Made by a program: the position numbers and the translations under genes. Positions 1 through 10,676 of a DNA stretch of 64,000 nt are shown here, in pieces. Each line of letters opens with the position of its first letter. The first letter of the stretch is position 1. Origin of the DNA: Cephalotus follicularis (lineage: Eukaryota > Streptophyta > Magnoliopsida > Oxalidales > Cephalotaceae); contig BDDD01000179.1 of assembly GCA_001972305.1 (NCBI GenBank), positions 124,001 to 188,000 on the forward strand, given 5' to 3'. Under the pieces are notes generated by a model that saw only the letters and a list, made by a program, of their open reading frames with translations, was not told where the DNA came from and made no database searches.

Positions 1-39
1 CTTCCATCTTCTAGATCTGCCCAAGGAAAGGGTAGTGCC

Positions 40-393
40 TTGTCTTCCTGTAAAGGGAAGGGCGTGTTCATGCCTGTCAACACAAAAGGCAAGGGTAAGA
101 AGAAGCAAAAGAAGAAGATGGGGAAGCTTGGAGCTAGTGGGAGTGTTGCGAAATATCGATTGAAGAAGTTAACTGCTGAAGGTGCTTGTTTCCAGTGCGG
201 TAAGACCGGACACTGTAAAAAGGATTGTCGAGTTACTGGTGCTGGAGTCTCTTCTGATGTTTTGCATGGTGCAAGTACATCAGGTATGTTCATGATTGAA
301 CTAAATCTAGCTTTGAATAGTAGTTCTTCATGGGTATTGGATACTGGATGTGGAACTAACCTTTCCAATTCGTTGCAGGTCACAGTTGGTTAA
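40..393 (+). pseudogene. copia H gag C-terminus and broken protease
   Basis: A 117-residue open frame begins in a lysine-rich segment and contains a complete retroviral-type zinc knuckle, CX2CX4HX4C (Cys50, Cys53, His58, Cys63), the nucleic-acid-binding end of gag. It is followed by the aspartic protease active-site motif LDTG (residues 100-103), where most copia elements have DSG. The protease is cut off about 15 residues later and the sequence jumps to the segment before integrase, so the rest of the protease is deleted. Gag normally packages the RNA and protease cleaves the polyprotein. The first Met is internal to the ancestral gag; the true start is outside the window. Confidence 0.75.
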
Positions 394-1159
394 GGATGAT
401 CTCCTTGATATCCAGGACTTAGAGTCCTATCCAACTTATGAATCCTCTTTATTGGGAAAGATGACCAAATCACCCTTCTCTAGTCAAGGAGAAAGGGCTA
501 TGGACTTACTGTGTTTAGTCCATACTGACGTTTGTGGTCCTATGTCAGTCAGTGCACGAGGTGGTTATATCTACTTCATAACCTTTACCGATGATTTATC
601 TAGGTATGGTTATGTGTATATGATGAAACACAAGTCAGAATCCTTTGAGGAATTTAAGGAGTTCATACTTGAAGTAGAAAAATAAACAAGTAAATCCATT
701 AAAATACTTCGGTCAGACCGAGTTGGAGAATACCTGTCAGCTGAATTCCTATGTTATCTAAGAGATAACAGAATTCTATCTCGGTGGACTCCTCCCAGAA
801 CACCACATCATAATGGTGTGTCCGAAAGGAGGAATCAGACTTTGTTAGACATGGTTCGATCGATGATATCTTTTACTGACCTTCCTACCTATCTCTAGGG
901 TTATGCCCTAGATACAGCTGCTTATATCTTGAATCAAATTCCTTCAAAATATGTGCCTTCTACACCATACCAGGTATGGTCAGGGAGGAAACCCAGCCTG
1001 AACCATTTGAAGGTTTGGGGTTGTCCTGCTTATGTCAAGAGGCTTGACGCAGATAAGCTGGAAGCGCGGACGAACCGTTGCAGGTTTGTGGGGTATCCTA
1101 AAGAAACTAAAGGATACTACTTCTACCATCCTAGCGAACAAAAGATATTTGTTTTGTGA
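383..1159 (+). pseudogene. copia H integrase remnant
   Basis: Two open frames (350-685 and 929-1159) plus the sequence between them encode the copia integrase. Visible are the end of the gag-pre-integrase segment, the first catalytic Asp in HTDVCGP, the second Asp region near 715-730, the catalytic Glu in NGVSERRNQ (about 820) and the C-terminal WGCPAYVK and RFVGYPKETKGYYFY motifs. Integrase inserts the cDNA into chromosomes. A frameshift lies near 685, and a TAG at about 896 stands where Trp is conserved. It is non-functional as it stands. Confidence 0.75.
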
Positions 1160-1173
1160 AATGCTGTGTTCCT

Positions 1174-2530
1174 AGAGAAGGAATACCTTTTTTGAAGGAA
1201 ACAATGGGAGTAAGGTGGAACTCAAGGAGTTGCCACAGGTAGAAACCACACAGAAGATGGAGGGGTTGGAGGTTAGACCTTTAACAGACACAGCTGAGAT
1301 TGGATCTCAGGCTGAGAATGGTTCTCAGTTAGGCAAAGCTCCTTTAAGGAGATCAGGCAGAATCCCATTAGCACCTGAGAGGTATGGTTTCCTCATTGAT
1401 GGTACTGATGAGATAAACGTCATTGAAGATGACGAGCCTGCCAACTACTTAGAGGCAGTGCAAGGCACTGAATCTAAAGCATGGCTAGGAGCCATGAAAT
1501 TCGAAATGGATTCCATGTACTCCAACCAAGTATGGAATTTGGTTGAAGCACCCCAAGGCATAGTGCCTATTGGCTGCAAATGGATCTTCAAGAAGAAGAT
1601 GAATGCAGATGGAAAAATCATGAAAGATTTGGGAGAAGCCACCTATATAGTGGGTATTAGGATCTTCAGGGATAGATCCAATAGGTTGCTTGGGCTTTCC
1701 CAAAGCCAGTATATCAGCAAGGTGCTGAAGTGGTTTAGCATGGAGAATTCCAAGAGAGGCCTATTGCCAATAGGGGAAGGAATTCATCTTTCTCGAAAGA
1801 TGCCTCCTCAGGCATCTGAAGAGAGAGCACGCATGAGTCGGATACCTTAGTCTTCAGCAGCAGGGCCGATCATGTATGCCATGTTATGTACTAGGCCTGA
1901 TCTCGCACTTGCCCTGGGTATGGCAAGTCATTTTGAGTCTAATCCAGGTGAGAAGCACTGGGAAGTGGTCAAGGGAATCCTGAAGTACGTTAGGAGGACT
2001 CAGGTTATGTTCTTGATCTATGGAAAAGATAGTGATCTGAAATTGGAGGGCTTGACAGACTCCAGTTTTTATAGTGATCCGGATGATCACAAATCTATCT
2101 CTGGGTACGTTTTTGTACTTAATGGTGGAGCTATGAGCTAGCGCAGTTCTAAGCAAGGGACTATTGCAGATTCTACCACAGAAGCCGAGTACATAGCAGC
2201 CTCAGATGCCGCCAAGGAGGGTGTATGGATGCGGAAGTTCATTACTGAACTAGGAGTTGTTCCATCCATTATTAGTCCAGTTGTAATATACTGTGATAAT
2301 AATGGGGCTGTAGCACAAGCCAAGGAACCGCGGTCTCACTAGCAATCCAAACACATCGAGCGGCGTTATCATTTAATCCGAGAGATTATTGGTAGGGGAG
2401 ATATACAGCTTGAGAGGGTCTCCTCAGAGGAGAACACAGCAGATCCACTGACCAAGGCAATGGGCACCAAGGCTCTGGAGCATCATCATGGGACGATGGG
2501 TCTAGGCTATAGAAGTTCATGGCTTGAGGG
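1174..2530 (+). pseudogene. copia H reverse transcriptase (core deleted) and RNase H
   Basis: The open frame at 1215-1850 starts in the linker after integrase and enters RT at the conserved CKWIFKKK segment. It then jumps directly to the thumb-proximal GEATYIVGIRI segment. The palm with the YVDD active site is missing, and the jump keeps the frame. The RNase H part follows at 1872-2141 and onward in the same direction, with stops at 1848-1850, 2139-2141 and about 2340. The RNase H motif TEAEYIAASDA and the terminal ENTADPLTKA motif are readable. Without the RT palm no reverse transcription is possible. Confidence 0.75.
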
Positions 2531-2543
2531 TCAAGTGGGAGAA

Positions 2544-4641
2544 TGTTAGATATAGTGACCCGACAAGCCATTGGATGGACTGTCATTTTATATCTATTCT
2601 TGTATGAAACAATATTTTTCCTTATATATATGATGCGTGCTAATTTGTTATGGCTATATCACTTGTATTTTATCACATAATTGAAGTAGTTTATTAATTA
2701 CCTACTTATACTTGTGATGCCCTGACATAAGGTTTGATGCCTGGCATGGAGGCTGTGAGACCGGTTACCTTATTCCTTATGTAAAATTAGTTACAAGTCA
2801 TAGGTTCACTTTGTGGGCATTAGTGAACCGGATTGACTTTCGCGTATGTTGTCTGCTCATAGAATTGGAGGATGGATCCTCTCACTACCATCTGTGTTGG
2901 ACACTAGGACAAATACGGGGTGCGCTTGGAGCGTGTACACTGAACAGGACCCGCGTAGGAGCACTATTTGGATAGTCGTTATTCTCGTGTCAGTAGTGAC
3001 TACTACTTGTTGCAGTTGTGTATAAGTGATCATCACTTAGCGAGTTCTTTAACTCGTCTGATCCTTAGACCTGAGCGACTACTCTATATTGTATGGAGAC
3101 GGTTATGCTTTGATCTCCACCTTACCCAGTCCTTACGCAGGGCTGGCAATCGGGTGGTCTTTGGGTATTATCAAAACTATACGAATATAAGTTAGTGCGC
3201 AATATGGGATTGTCACACCTGAGCGACGGTGATCAGCCCTATTCTGGTATGATTATACTTTGGACTTATGAAATCCTTGGCCAAGGTTGAGGTAGACTGA
3301 AAATTAGATTTTGAGAGAGTTTACCAAAGGTCCTAGTAATGATCAGATATTTTAGCCATTGAGGTATTATCTAGGGTTGACACATATCCTTACCCTAGAC
3401 CTCAATCGGGGACAAGCATGACAAGGGATTATAGTACACGTGAACCGACGATTAAGAAAGTCTAGGGTTTATGAGGTGTAAGGAAAAATTAATTAGATTA
3501 ATTTTTCCATCTGGATATTATTCCAATAGCATTTAAATTGGTCAAAGACCATTTAGAATGGCTAAACCGGACCCTAGGGGTATTTCGGTAATTTATGAGC
3601 ACCTCTTGTTTTGACCAAGATTTTAAAGGGTTCCTGCCTTATAATGATTAGTTCTTTAATATGTTGGACATGTTAAGTCTTGGAATCATATATCGGTTAT
3701 GTTGATTTTGCATTTTGTGGAAACACATATGTTTGATCTTACTTAACAAATATTCGAAGGGTACATGAGATCACTAAAAGAGTTAGACTCTTATTGCTTC
3801 ACTGGCCAGACAAGGCGTCGACGTCTTTTAGAAAGACGTCGATGCTTAACGTTTTTAAAGACGTCGATGTCTTTTAGAAAGCGTCGATGTGTTTTAGTGC
3901 CACATTGCATGAGCGTCGATGTCCTTTTGAAGGCGTCGACGTGTTTGAGCAGAACGTGCAACCTGTGCACGAGCTCACTTCGTGGGCACGTTTTCTCTCT
4001 CATCTCCAGCAGCCATCTCCCATTCTCGCATGTTATGAGAACGTTGGATCATGGACACAGACTCCCTAGGAGTGAGGACCATGATCCTGACTGAATGGGA
4101 GAGTGGGAGAGAGAAGAAGGAGGCTAGTGATAAGTATTTTCTATAGAAAATGAAAAGAAAGGTTGGAGAGTTTTTGCTGGGCAATGTGACTTCGATTTTC
4201 TCTCTGCAGAGTGTGTTCCTTTCATCTGAGAGACACCAAGCTAGAGCTTATCTAGGGTGGATTTATTATTGACTTCATTGGTCAATATCAATTTACCTTT
4301 TCTAAGCTTAGTGAGAGAGAGAGAGAGAGTTTTTACACTTTGTTCTTGGTTCTTGCTGGTTGGAGTAGCTTCTGTACCAGGGATTTTTGAAGCAACGTGT
4401 TTGGTGTTTTCCCAAGCGTGTAGCGGCAGAGAAAGAAGGAGCCTTCACCCACTGGTATATCTCTTTGTACTTTTCTTCTTTCCATGGTTGTGTCTCACCA
4501 TTGTATGCTATGGTGACATCAATTCAATTCTGTTGATGATATGGTGATCCATGTGGTCTGTGGACATGCCTTATGGACTATTTTTTATTTTAATTGGGTG
4601 TTCTTCCGCTGCCATTTTATATGATTTTGTTTTGTTCTACA
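2544..4641 (+). repeat. 3' LTR of copia H
   Basis: The LTR begins with TG right after the purine tract CAAGTGGGAGAA and is taken to end at TTCTACA. It is about 2.1 kb and has no coding capacity; the short frames in it are chance. It holds a cluster of CGTCGAYG palindromes (3812-3945) and a GA microsatellite at 4315-4331. Its partner LTR is outside the window, so neither the end nor the target duplication can be verified. Confidence 0.65.
3812..3945. repeat. GTCGAC-type palindrome cluster 1 (copia H LTR)
   Basis: Six cores of the form GCGTCGAYGT occur within about 135 bases, separated by AT-rich 10-30-base spacers of the type CTTTTAGAAAG. Four of the six read CGTCGATG and two read CGTCGACG, as expected if one CpG of an ancestral palindrome has decayed. 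See the finding on shared palindromes. Confidence 0.8.
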
Positions 4642-4663
4642 CCCTATATGCCTAAGTCCGTAT

Positions 4664-5764
4664 TTGGCACCGGATTCGGTTTATCCGTTTCCATCAGCAA
4701 TGAACAGAAAGCTTGTTAAGCTGGAAAGAAAGTTCCGAGGAGTAGAACAGGGGAGGGGACATCTGTCCGAGGTGTGCAACATCAGTGCCCACCCCTTCAT
4801 ATCCGAGATCATGGCAGAGGGTGTTCCTAGCGGGTTTCGGTTCCCAAGCCTTGACAAATATGATGGGTCCACAGATCCCATCCAACATGTGCGCTCTTAC
4901 ATTCAAGCTATGTGGATGTACCATGCCTCAGACGCAACCCTTTTCCAAGGATTCCCAGCGACACTGACTGGAGCTGCCCAGTCGTGGTATTTTACCTTGG
5001 CAAAGGATTCAGTAGAGAACTTCAATCAGTTTACGGAACTATTCGTAACCAGGTTCCTCAATAGCACCAAGCAGAGGAGGAACTCCACCTACCTGATCAA
5101 TGTGGTGTAGGGCAAAGATGATTCGATGAGAGATTACCTCACCAAATTCAACAGAGAGTCTCTCACAGTGAAAGATCTCGAGCCATCCTTTGCACTGGCA
5201 GCTTTGAATAGCGGACTGAGGAGCAACTCATCCTTCACCTTCTCTCTTTTGAAGAAATCGGCCAAGGACATGGTAGACCTGCTGAGGAGAGCAGAGAGAT
5301 ATGTCAACGCCAAGGAAGAGATGGCAGCCATGAAACAAAAGACACTCTAGTCAGGCCATCAGGAGGAGAAAGGGGAGCATTCACAAAATGCTCTCGAGAG
5401 GAGAGAGAAGAGGAAGGAGAGGTCTAACTTGTCAAAGGAACACCTTAGACATAAACTATCCAGACGAGAGAGCTCATCCAGGGGAGGGGCACCAATCCCG
5501 TCCTACAACCACTTTGCCCCCCTCCTGGACACACACACCAGAATACTTGATGTGGTGCAAGACATGGTCCTCATCCAGTGGCCCGAGAAGATGACGTCCC
5601 CAGCAAAGAAGAGGGACACAGAAAAATACTGCCAAAACCATCATGACCATGGCCACGATACTGAGGAGTGCAGACAGTTGAAGAATCAGACTGAGGACCT
5701 GATTCGGAAGGGGCACCTGCGCAAGTACGTGGACAAAGAGGCCACCCAGGGCAGAAGGGAGTAA
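4664..5764 (+). pseudogene. Tat element A gag
   Basis: Three open pieces (4664-5110, 5126-5350 and 5429-5764) carry the gag capsid-like domain, with the family motif FPSLDKYDGSTDP and the W-Y-F segment AQSWYFTLA. They end in the Tat zinc-binding motif, an unusual Cys/His set (CQNHHDHGHDTEEC, around 5627-5670). Gag forms the particle and binds RNA. A TAG at 5108-5110, a TAG at 5348-5350 and a shift near 5390-5430 break the frame. The N-terminus appears truncated at the copia junction, because the frame begins only a few residues before conserved gag sequence. Confidence 0.8.
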
Positions 5765-5791
5765 AGGAGAGAAGAGGCTCCTCGGCAGCAA

Positions 5792-7734
5792 GTGGAGCAG
5801 CAGCAGCAAGAACCCAGAGGTGTCATCCACACCATCTCTGGGGGGGTCGCATCTGGTGGCGACCACAAAAATGCAAGAAAGGCCTATGGGAGGAAATCCC
5901 TTGCTGTGCAACAAGTCCATCACCGCAAAAGGTTGAGGACTGATGGAGATGAGGAGGTTCTATCCTTCTCGCAGGTGGACTACGAGGGAGTACGTCTCCC
6001 TCATGATGATCCGATGGTGGTAACTCTTCTGGTGGAGCTTTCCACCAGGAAGAGGATCCTTATAGACAGTGGCAGCTCGGCCGATATCCTGTACAAACAT
6101 GCGTTTCATCAGCTAAGGATACCGGCAGACCAGCTAAAGCCCGTGAAGACCCCACTGGTCGGCTTTGCAGGCAAGATGGTCCATCCTCTAGGATCCATCA
6201 ACCTGTCCGTGGTTGCAGGCACAGCCCCATGCCAAACTCAGGTAGAGATGACATTCCTGGTGGTTGATACCCCAAGCCCATATAATACGATAATAGGGCC
6301 ACCAGGTCTGAACTTAATGGAGGCCATAGTGTCTACTAGACACTTGCTGATGAAGTTTCCCACAAGGTTTGGTATGGGGGAGGTCAGAGGAGATCAACAG
6401 GTAGCAAGGCAGTGCTACAAAACTGCCATCATGGAGAAGGGGAAGGACAAGGTGCTCCCGATAGCAAATGTGGAGCTCAGAGGAGACATGGAACCTAAGC
6501 AACCACAGCCTGTTCAGGACATGGTCCAAGTGCCCTTGGAAGAGGGCGACACTGAAAAAGTTTTCCAAATTGGCTCACAGCTTGGAGAGGTGGAGAAGGG
6601 GGAATTAATAACATTCCTCCAAAATAACAAAGACATGTTTGCCTGGTCGGCAGAGGAGGTCCCCGGGATCAGCTCGAATGTCATGGTTCACAAACTAAGT
6701 GTGGACCCAATGAGGCCTCCAACCAGACAAAAGAAGAGGAACTTTGCTCTAGAGAGGCAGCAGGCAATAGCAGAAGAGGTGAGCAAGCTATTGCAGGTAG
6801 GGTTCATAAGGGAAGTTCATTACTCAGACTGGCTGGCGAAACCCCAGTACTAGTCAAAAAGGCGAATGGAAAGTGGAGGATGTGCATGGACTTCACAGAC
6901 CTCAACAAAGCCTACCCAAAGGATCACTTCCCTCTCCCAAAGATAGACCAGTTGGTGGATGCGACCTCGAGTTACAGAATGTTAAGCTTATTGGACGCCT
7001 ACTCGGGATACAATCAAATTCCCATGTACGGGCCCGACGATAACAAAATAGCTTTCATCACGGACCGAGGAATGTATTGCTAAAAGGTTATGCCCTTCAG
7101 TCCAAAGAATGCAGGGGCCACCTACCAACATTTGGTGAACAAAATCTTTGAGCCTCAGATTGGGAAAAATATGGAGGTCTACATCGACGACATGCTCGTC
7201 AAGACCCCAGCCAGGTACCCCCACATAAAAGACTTGGAGGAAACATTTGAGGTGCTGAGGAGATACAACATGAACCTCAATCCATCCAAGTGTATATTCG
7301 GGGTCACCTCTGGCAAGTTCCTCGGATTCATGGTCTCCAACAGAGGAATAGAGGCCAACCCAGAGAAGATCTCGGCAATTCAAAGCATGAGGCCTCCTCA
7401 GACCATCAGGGATGTTCAAAGGCTAAATGGAAAGATTGAAGCCCTGAGCAGGTTTGTGTCAAAGTCAGCAGAGAAGTGCCTTCCTTTCTTCAAAATACTC
7501 AGGGATCCCAAGGGATTTTCTTGGTCAGACGACTGTCAAGCAGCCTTCGACAAGTTGAAGGAATACCTGGCTTCCCCTCCTCTGATCTCAAAACCTAAGG
7601 ATAGGGAAGACTTGTATTTGTACCTTGCGGCCACCTCGGGTGCAGTGAGTGCGGTTCTAGTCAGAGAAGAGGAAAAAGTTCAAAAGCCAGTGTACTATGT
7701 GATTAAGGCTTTGAATGATGCTGAAGGAAGGTAA
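5792..7734 (+). pseudogene. Tat element A protease and reverse transcriptase
   Basis: The frame 5792-6853 (353 residues) contains the aspartic protease active site IDSGSSADILY (DSG at residues 92-94) and the linker into RT. RT continues after a one-base frameshift at about 6845 in 6880-7083 (MDFTDLNKAYPKD) and, after a TAA at 7081, in 7090-7734. The polymerase active site YIDD is at residues 31-34 of that last piece. Protease matures the polyprotein and RT copies RNA into cDNA. Catalytic residues are present, but two breaks separate the RT fingers and palm. Confidence 0.85.
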
Positions 7735-8433
7735 GAGAAGTTTGCATATGCTTTGATCATCTCAGCCAGAAAACTGAGCCCATATTTCCAAGCCCATACA
7801 ATCCAGGTTCTGACTGACAAACTGCTTAAACAAGTTCTTGCAAAGCCTAACACCTCGGGCAGGTTGATTAAGTGGTCAGTCGAGCTAGGCGAGTATGATA
7901 TGAAGTTCGAAGCTAGACCAGCAATCAAATCACAGGTCCTGGCCGACTTTGTTGGGGATAATACACCTACGGAGTGTGTGGAGGAGGACCCCTCCGAGAG
8001 AGAGAGGGGAGTTTGGAAGTTATCAGTGGATGGCTCATCTTGCGTCACAAGCAGTGGAGCAGGACTTGTATTGTTGAGTCCGGATGGTTAGACGTTAGAG
8101 TATGCTCTGAGGTTCAAATTTAAAGCTACAAACAACGAAGCTGAGTGGGAATCTCTGATAGCTGGGCTGACGATCTCAAAGTACTTGGAGGTGAAAAAGA
8201 TAGAGGCCTCCAGTGATTCTCAGCTAGTGGTTGGTCTAGCAAATGGAGAGTATGAAGCCCGAGAAGACACAATGGAGAAATACTTATCCCATTTTCAGAG
8301 TATGAAGTCAGCTTTCAAGTTCCTAAGAATTTTGGAAGTACCCAGAGCAGAGAACGCCCAAGCAGACCAGTTATCAAAACTAGCAACGGCGGAGGAGCTA
8401 GAGAAAAATCAAACCGTGCTAGTAGCTACCTAG
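7735..8433 (+). pseudogene. Tat element A RNase H and second (aRH) RNase H
   Basis: After a TAA at 7732-7734 the RNase H connection region continues in 7753-8091. From about 8010 a new RNase H fold begins with WKLSVDGSS (first catalytic Asp), followed by a TAG at 8089-8091. It continues through NNEAEWESLIAGL (catalytic Glu), IEASSDSQLVVG (Asp) and NAQADQLSKLA (Asp). This second, plant-host-like RNase H (aRH) next to the original domain marks the Tat lineage. All four acidic residues of the second domain are readable, although the frame is split by the stop. Confidence 0.8.
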
Positions 8434-8459
8434 ACAAGCCCACCACCTCTGGAGCAGAT

Positions 8460-9728
8460 GTGATGGACATTGACGTACTGCAAGAGCCAAACTGGATGAC
8501 TCCTTTCATCAATTGGCTGAGGAATGGAATTTTACCCGAGGACCCAGTGGAGGCGAGAAAACTGGTCTACAGAGCAAATCGATTCCAGTTCCGAGATGGG
8601 ATCCTTTATAAAAGATCTTTCTCCTTTCCTTGGCTAAGATGTATGACCCCCTTAGAGGCCGATTATGCTCTGAGGGAGGTCCACGAAGGAATTTGTGGCA
8701 ACCACACTGGGGGCAGAACATTATCTCATAAGTTATTGAGGCAGGGATACTATTGGCCGACTATGCATCAAGATGCTATAGGCTTGGTAAGAAAGTGTGA
8801 CAAGTGTCGGAGGAACGCAAACATAAGCAGAAGACCTTCACAACCTCTGACGTCTATCACGGCCCCGTGGCCCTTTTCACAATGGGGAATGGACTTCGTC
8901 AAACCACTACCTATGGTGACAGGCCAGAGGAAGTTTCTCATTGTAGTAGTGGACTACTTCACCAAGTGGGTGGAAGCAGAACCTCTAGCCACTATTGCCG
9001 AGAAGAACACGGAGAGCTTCGTATGGAAGTCAATAATCTGTAGATTTGGATTCCCGAGGACAATTGTCACAGACAATGGTAAACAGTTTGATTGCCAAGC
9101 CTTTCTTGACTTTTGCAAATAGTGGAGGATAGAGCATAGGCTTGCCTCGGTAGACTACCCCCAAAGTAATGGTCAAGCCGAGGTGATCAACAGAGAAATC
9201 ATCTCGGGCTTGAAGAAGCACCTAGAAGACAGCAAAGGAAGATGGACAGAGGAGCTACCAAGCATGCTATGGGCATACAGATCAACTCCTTGGACTACAA
9301 CCGGGGAGTCCCCATACAGTCTATGTTTTGGGGCAGAGGCTATGATACCAGTGGAGATTGGTGTACAGTCACCAAGGGTTGTACATTTCACTGAAGACAA
9401 TAATGAAGAAGGTCTCAGATGCATCCTCGACTGAGTGGAAGAACTCAGAGATAAGGCCACTATCAGAGTTGCAGCCTACCAGCAAAGGGTGGGTCACTAT
9501 TATAACAAAAGAGTAAGCCCCAGACCGCTAAGGCAAGGAGATCTAGTCCTACGCAACTCGGCCATTGCAGACCCCACCGGTATCAGAGGAAAACTAGTCC
9601 CTGCCAGGGAAGGGCCATACAAAATCAAGAGGGTCCTTCGCCCAGGAACATTCAAACTTGAAACTTTGGGGGGTAGGGAGATTGTCAGAGCTTGGAATGC
9701 CGAGCATCTGAGGAAGTACTATCAATGA
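8460..9728 (+). pseudogene. Tat element A integrase
   Basis: Three consecutive frames (8460-9122, 9183-9434 and 9435-9728) make a nearly complete gypsy integrase. It has an HHCC zinc domain (His in REVHEGICGNH, Cys pair in KCDKC), a catalytic core with Asp in WGMDFVKPL, Asp in VTDNGKQFD and Glu in NGQAEVINREI, and a C-terminal domain ending in RAWNAEHLRKYYQ. A TAG at 9119-9121 and a TGA at 9432-9434 break it. The natural stop is at 9726-9728. The coordinates follow the visible frames; the polyprotein has no separate start for integrase. Confidence 0.85.
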
Positions 9729-10676
9729 ATGTAAGTTGTACAAATTCAGATATTAATGAAAAAGAATTTTTTAAAACTTGTGTTCGATATCATAGTTTCA
9801 AGCTTGCAAGGGACCGGAGGTCCAATGTTCATGTCCTCAAACCTCTGAACAGCCACCGATCAACTCCATCAGTTTTTACTTCAAGCATGTCTGACCCAGC
9901 CCCCAAGAGAAAGCAAACACAAGCCGAGGTCTCGAACAGACTGAGGTAACAAACGTCCGACAAAACACTCAAGGACGAGCATACAAAAGATTCCTTCCGA
10001 GGAGCATATAAAAGCCTCCTTCCAAGGAGCACCCTAAAGACTCCCTCCTAGGAGCATCTATATACTTATCAACTAAGACTCCTTCCGAGGAGCACCCAAA
10101 GACTTCCAAGGAAGCACTAAGACTCTCCTGGGAGCAAACACTGGTCTGCAATACCATGGGAACTTGACCAACCAGACCTAAAATCGTGACTTGAAAGGCG
10201 AATCCATGGGAACTCGCAACGATCAAGCGCATCGGACTAAGCACTTTAATACAAGTGTCCCTATGTGGAATGCAAGCTCAGCCGACCTGTCCTAAAACTT
10301 AATGGGTCAGACGATACCCTGCTCGGCAAACCCATAAGAACTTGTCCGAGCAGACCAAGAACTTAGTCTGCAAACGCAATAGAATTCGTGAAGACTAAGC
10401 TACAATAACTTAAGCATTTTTGAAACAAAGTGTCCTATGAGGACTATTAAGCTTAACTGTTTACTTCTTCAAAAAATCAGTAACTTGGGAAAAGTTAGAA
10501 TTCCTAAGGGAGTTGTCAACACACACATGTATGCAGAGCTCAAGCACACAATACCAAAAAATTAATCAAAGGCAAAATCCGAGAATGCAAAAAAGTCTTT
10601 CTTTATTTATAGATTAAAGGAATTACAAGTTCATCAAAAAATTGAAAACTATTACAAGACCAAAGCAAAATAAAAA
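9729..10676 (+). repeat. Tat element A spacer with degenerate tandem repeats
   Basis: This non-coding stretch lies between the end of integrase and the end of the antisense gene. Between about 9960 and 10140 it contains a degenerate unit of about 30 bases whose core is GACTCCTTCCGAGGAGCA; the core is itself an imperfect inverted repeat (CTCCTTCCGAGGAG). Tat-lineage elements commonly carry tandem repeats in this position. I see nothing else in the remainder. Confidence 0.6.

Larger units (their letters stand above)
1..4641 (+). mobile_element. Ty1/copia element H, Angela-type, 5' end outside window
   Basis: The stretch carries, in copia order, the end of gag with a zinc knuckle, a protease start, integrase, a remnant of reverse transcriptase, RNase H, a polypurine tract (2532-2543) and a long 3' LTR starting TGTTAGATAT at 2544. 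Integrase before RT is the copia order, and the integrase wording together with a roughly 2.1-kb LTR fits the Angela/BARE group (family knowledge). The 5' LTR lies left of the window. The element has lost most of protease and the RT core, and it carries several stops, so it cannot move by itself. The right border is set at TTCTACA near 4641. It is uncertain by a few tens of bases, because the flanking Tat element is also truncated there. Confidence 0.8.

Noticed and set aside
4257-4547. 96-residue frame with hydrophobic stretches as a membrane protein
   Set aside because: It lies in the copia H LTR beside a GA microsatellite; no family motif is present.
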